A DNA stretch of 9,314 bases, taken from an uncultured Rikenellaceae bacterium (lineage in GTDB: Bacteria > Bacteroidota > Bacteroidia > Bacteroidales > Rikenellaceae). Position numbers and translations under genes: made by a program. Of this stretch, positions 6,907 through 9,314 are shown in pieces. Where the stretch lies: positions 1 to 9,314 of the forward strand of contig CAMTOL010000074.1 in NCBI GenBank assembly GCA_947074135.1, read 5' to 3'. Numbering within the stretch: the stretch's first letter is position 1; each line of letters opens with the position of its first letter. Under the pieces are notes generated by a model. It worked only from the letters and a program-made list of their open reading frames with translations, did no database searches and was not told the DNA's origin.

Positions 6907-7788
6907 CTACTTTTTCAACGATTTGGAAACGTCCTTAAACTCTAGGTTCGCCTCTTCAGCCGCCAACATATCTGACAAACCTTGCGAGTAGAGTTTCATC
7001 GCCCTACGACTCATACCCATCGACGAGAAGCCTCCATCGTGGAACAAGTTTTGCATCGTAACCTTACGAGTAAGGTCAGAGAAGAGCGTAATAACATAGT
7101 CCGCACAGTCCAATGCCGAAGCGTTACCACAAGGCGACATACGTTCTGCAAAATCCATTAACGAATCTAGTCCCATCACACCACTACCAGCAGTTGTAGG
7201 AGTTGGACTTTGCGAAACAGTATTGACACGAATACCTTTCTCGCGGCCCAAGATATAGCCAAACGAACGAGCAATGCTCTCCAACAACGCCTTAGCATCT
7301 GCCATATCGTTGTAACCATAGAGGGTGCGTTGAGCGGCAATATACGAAAGTGCCACAATCGAACCACCGTCCGCAATAGCATCTTTTTTACGAGCAACTT
7401 GCATCACTTTGTGAAACGAGATTGCCGAGATGTCAAGAGTTTTCTGCAAGAAGCCGTAGTCTAGGTCGTCATATTTGCGACCTTTGCGCACATTTGGCGA
7501 CATACCAATTGAGTGAAGAATAAAGTCAATCTTTCCGCCAAATTGTTCAACAGTTTTATCGATTAGGTTCTCCAAATCTTCAATCGAAGTTGCATCGGCT
7601 GGGATAAAGATAGAGCCTAGTTTTTCGGCCAATTCGGCAGTTCCGCCCATACGAGCAGCCATAGCCGTATTTGTCAACACTAGTTCAGCTCCCTCTTCAG
7701 CGGCACGCTCTGCCACTTTCCACGCAATTGATTGTTCGTTTAGAGCTCCAAAAATAAGCCCTCTCTTTCCTTTAAGTAAATTGTACAT
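6907..7788 (-). CDS. fabI: Enoyl-[acyl-carrier-protein] reductase (NADH), FabI
   Basis: This 293-residue enzyme catalyses the last reduction of the fatty-acid elongation cycle, trans-2-enoyl-ACP to acyl-ACP, with NAD(P)H, in the cytoplasm. It is a short-chain dehydrogenase-fold protein. The dinucleotide site is GALNEQSIAW (residues 14-23), in the FabI pattern of a Gly-rich loop followed by SIA. The conserved LHSIGMSPN block follows (about 91-99). The catalytic pair is Y159 and K166 in YNDMADAK (Y-x6-K), with the FabI-specific second tyrosine Y149 in LSYIAA. SQSPTPTTAGSG and the C-terminal TMQNLFHDGGFSSMGMS match Bacteroidales FabI closely. Length is somewhat above the E. coli protein, as is usual in this group. 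The gene starts 15 bp after adk ends, so the two are very likely one transcript. Nothing in its active site looks degraded. Confidence 0.96.
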   Translation of the reverse strand: MYNLLKGKRGLIFGALNEQSIAWKVAERAAEEGAELVLTNTAMAARMGGTAELAEKLGSIFIPADATSIEDLENLIDKTVEQFGGKIDFILHSIGMSPNVRKGRKYDDLDYGFLQKTLDISAISFHKVMQVARKKDAIADGGSIVALSYIAAQRTLYGYNDMADAKALLESIARSFGYILGREKGIRVNTVSQSPTPTTAGSGVMGLDSLMDFAERMSPCGNASALDCADYVITLFSDLTRKVTMQNLFHDGGFSSMGMSRRAMKLYSQGLSDMLAAEEANLEFKDVSKSLKK

Positions 7789-7803
7789 CTTTAAATTATT
7801 TGG

Positions 7804-8382
7804 TTACTTAATAAGCGAGTCAATAACCTCACAAATCGAGGCATTTACCTCTTCGATTGAACGCGTACCGTCAACCTCGAAGTATTTACCCGCCGCTTTA
7901 TAGTAGTCAGCCACAACAGCTGTCTGACGTTTATATGTTTCTATTCTTCCTTTAATCGTATCAATATTTTGGTCGTCTGCTCTGCCACTAACCTTTGCAC
8001 GACCTTGAATGCGTTCAATTACCACTTCATCGGGAATTACCATAGCAATCATAGCAGTCACTTTTTGTGAAATTTTATCCAAAATCTCATCAAAAATTTG
8101 AGCTTGGGCAGTTGTACGAGGGAAGCCATCGAAAAGAATACCAACTGCATCGCTATTATTTTGGACGTACTCTCCAACCAATCCACACACAATCTCATCA
8201 GAGGCGAGATTACCTCCCTCCATCTGTTTTTGAGCTTGGAGTCCTAGTTCAGTTTTACGAGCAATCATATCTCGAATAACTTCGCCTGTACTCATATGTA
8301 ACAAGTTATACTTCTCTTTTAGTAAATCCGCTTGAGTTCCTTGCTCGGCACCTGGATGCCCAAATAGTAGTAAATTTAGCAT
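7804..8382 (-). CDS. adk: Adenylate kinase with altered P-loop (Lys replaced by Gln)
   Basis: The 192-residue protein has the fold signature of adenylate kinase, which converts ATP + AMP to 2 ADP in the cytoplasm. It is the short-LID type typical of Bacteroidota. AMP-site elements are present: STGEVIRD (Arg in the position of E. coli R36) and ILFDGFPRT (R88 equivalent). LID-region arginines remain in ERIQGRAKVSGRADD and in KGRIETYKRQT. The P-loop is abnormal: family members read GxPGxGKGTQ, while this one reads GHPGAEQGTQ (residues 8-17), with E13 for Gly and Q14 for the phosphate-binding Lys. The codons are GAG and CAA, so at least two substitutions are needed. The Lys is known from E. coli work to be important for catalysis. 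The frame is intact, so this may be a weak enzyme, a repurposed paralogue or a compensated active site. It is the first gene before fabI and divergent from the thiL-like gene. Confidence 0.88.
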   Translation of the reverse strand: MLNLLLFGHPGAEQGTQADLLKEKYNLLHMSTGEVIRDMIARKTELGLQAQKQMEGGNLASDEIVCGLVGEYVQNNSDAVGILFDGFPRTTAQAQIFDEILDKISQKVTAMIAMVIPDEVVIERIQGRAKVSGRADDQNIDTIKGRIETYKRQTAVVADYYKAAGKYFEVDGTRSIEEVNASICEVIDSLIK

Positions 8383-8421
8383 CTCTTTATATGTGGTATT
8401 AAATATTATTTGCTACTTTGG

Positions 8422-8435
8422 TGGCTTTTAAGCCA
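8422..8435. repeat. Short inverted repeat in the adk leader
   Basis: TGGCTT and AAGCCA form 6-bp arms around a TT centre, about 40 bp before the adk ATG. It lies in the adk leader if the box at 8490-8497 is the promoter. It could be an operator; with a 2-base centre a stable RNA hairpin would lose inner pairs. Weak on its own. Confidence 0.25.
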
Positions 8436-8489
8436 ATCGTAATCTAGGTAAAATTAATAATTTTTTACAAATTTGACACTAAAATCGGG

Positions 8490-8497
8490 CAAATATA
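8490..8497 (-). promoter_or_regulatory. Candidate -7 box for the adk-fabI operon
   Basis: On the minus strand TATATTTG matches the Bacteroidota TANNTTTG -7 consensus. It lies about 108 bp before the adk start, implying a leader of roughly 100 nt. No clear TTTG -33 element is seen at the usual distance. The 157-bp adk/thiL gap is otherwise AT-rich spacer. Confidence 0.35.
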
Positions 8498-8510
8498 CCT
8501 AAATTATTTA

Positions 8511-8518
8511 TATTTTTG
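8511..8518 (+). promoter_or_regulatory. Candidate -7 box for the thiL-like gene
   Basis: TATTTTTG matches the Bacteroidota TANNTTTG consensus and lies 21 bp before the ATG at 8540, giving a short leader. It is back to back with the candidate adk box at 8490-8497. A TTGACA at 8473-8478 followed after 15 bp by TATACC is a second, less likely, promoter reading. Confidence 0.35.
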
Positions 8519-8539
8519 TGAAAAATAAGCACAAAAACA

Positions 8540-9314
8540 ATGACAAACAGAACTCAGATAGGCTCTCTAGGTCGCGTAGCATTTATCGAAAGATTAACCT
8601 CTCCTTTTAATTCAACCGTTATCACGGGCATTGGCGACGACGCTGCTGTAATTGAGCGTGGCGAGGAGTTGGAACTACTTAGCAAGGTACTTTTTTTAGA
8701 GGGCATTGACTTCGACTTGAGCTACACTCCACTCGAGCATCTTGGTTTAAAGTTAGTTACAGCCGCCATATCTAATTCTATTGCAATGAATGGCACTCCA
8801 CGCTTCATTATGATAGGCATTGGTCTTTCGTCACGTTTCTCGGTCGAGGAGGCAGAAGCTCTATATATGGGTATCGAGCGCGGCTGTATGATGTATAGAG
8901 TAGAGCTTATTGGTGGCGACACTTCGGCATCACTTACGGGGTTGACTCTTAGTGCGACTTGCATTGGAGAGGTAACTCGCGAGAGGTTAACACTTCGTAG
9001 CGGAGCATCGCCCGACGAGTTAGTTTGCATCACAGGGTCATTAGGTGGAGCATATATGGGATTGAAACTATTGGAGCGGGAGAAAAAAGCAGGAGCTAGT
9101 GCAGAGGCCGCACGAGAAATTTTCGTAAAGCACAAATATATTCTCAATCGTCAACTTCAGCCCTATGCTCGACTAGATATTATCGACCTGCTCGCCGAGA
9201 ACGATATTTTGCCAACTTCAATGATTGATATTACTTCGGGCTTGGCTTCGGCTGCGCTCAATATTTGTAAAAACTCATCGATTGGCATTCGTATTCATTT
9301 GAGCAAAATTCCTG
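8540..9314 (+). CDS. ThiL-like protein (thiamine-monophosphate kinase family) with missing active-site aspartates, partial
   Basis: 258 codons are visible from the ATG at 8540; the frame is open to the right edge. Homology to ThiL, which phosphorylates thiamine monophosphate to thiamine diphosphate, is clear: GIGDDAAV (30-37), the EGIDFDL block, AMNGTPR, RFSVEEAEALYMGI, GGDTSASLTGLT, RSGA, AYMGLKLLEREK and PTSMID are all familiar from Bacteroidales ThiL. Several catalytic positions differ. The Asp of the usual TTD before the EGVHF motif is V50 (SKV), the His of EGVHF is D57, the Asp of LSD before AMNG is N79, and the Asp of ISDGL is S233 (ITSGL). D33, D34, D127 and D230 are kept. By recollection the lost Asp residues include metal ligands of Aquifex ThiL. 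I leave out a gene symbol because ordinary ThiL activity is doubtful. It could be a repurposed paralogue or a pseudoenzyme; no frameshift or stop is seen. Confidence 0.85.
   Translation, partial: MTNRTQIGSLGRVAFIERLTSPFNSTVITGIGDDAAVIERGEELELLSKVLFLEGIDFDLSYTPLEHLGLKLVTAAISNSIAMNGTPRFIMIGIGLSSRFSVEEAEALYMGIERGCMMYRVELIGGDTSASLTGLTLSATCIGEVTRERLTLRSGASPDELVCITGSLGGAYMGLKLLEREKKAGASAEAAREIFVKHKYILNRQLQPYARLDIIDLLAENDILPTSMIDITSGLASAALNICKNSSIGIRIHLSKIP

Noticed and set aside
8722..9147. Minus-strand open frame of 141 codons opposite the thiL-like gene
   Set aside because: The plus-strand frame has clear ThiL homology throughout; the antisense frame has no recognisable motif and no promoter.

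Overview
The window looks like a chromosomal segment from an AT-rich member of the Bacteroidota, most likely order Bacteroidales. The TolC, FabI, ThiL and FtsX-type permease proteins resemble Bacteroidales versions. Shine-Dalgarno sequences are weak, and three intergenic regions carry TANNTTTG boxes, the -7 element of the Bacteroidota primary sigma factor. A Rikenellaceae-like host is possible, but the sequence alone does not settle this. Coding density is high and no gap exceeds about 215 bp. I see no RNA gene, mobile element or CRISPR array.

Left half (1-5844): an efflux locus facing its own regulator. On the minus strand, a TolC-family outer-membrane channel gene (start 2947) is followed by a MacB/FtsX-type ABC permease that runs off the left edge. 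Divergently, on the plus strand, a sigma-54-dependent NtrC-family response regulator (3160-4518) and a membrane histidine kinase (4552-5844) form a two-gene operon. The 212-bp gap between the two units holds a compact control region. It has a near-consensus sigma-54 -24/-12 promoter pointing at tolC (2992-3009), an exact IHF-consensus match (3017-3029), two abutting 21-bp palindromes (3061-3102), and a -7 box for the regulator operon (3108-3115). The simplest reading is that the phosphorylated regulator binds the palindromes, activates the efflux operon from about -90/-110, and may restrain its own operon.

Right half (5892-9314): housekeeping-type genes. On the minus strand are adk (adenylate kinase), fabI (enoyl-ACP reductase, 15 bp after adk) and rluF (23S rRNA pseudouridine synthase), with a hairpin between fabI and rluF. 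Divergent from adk is a thiL-like gene (thiamine-monophosphate kinase family) cut by the right edge.

Two neighbouring genes carry unexpected active-site changes in intact reading frames. The adenylate kinase has Gln where the P-loop lysine should be, with Glu just before it. The ThiL homologue lacks at least three of the family's conserved metal-binding aspartates. FabI, RluF, the kinase and the regulator keep their catalytic residues, so this is not general decay of the region.
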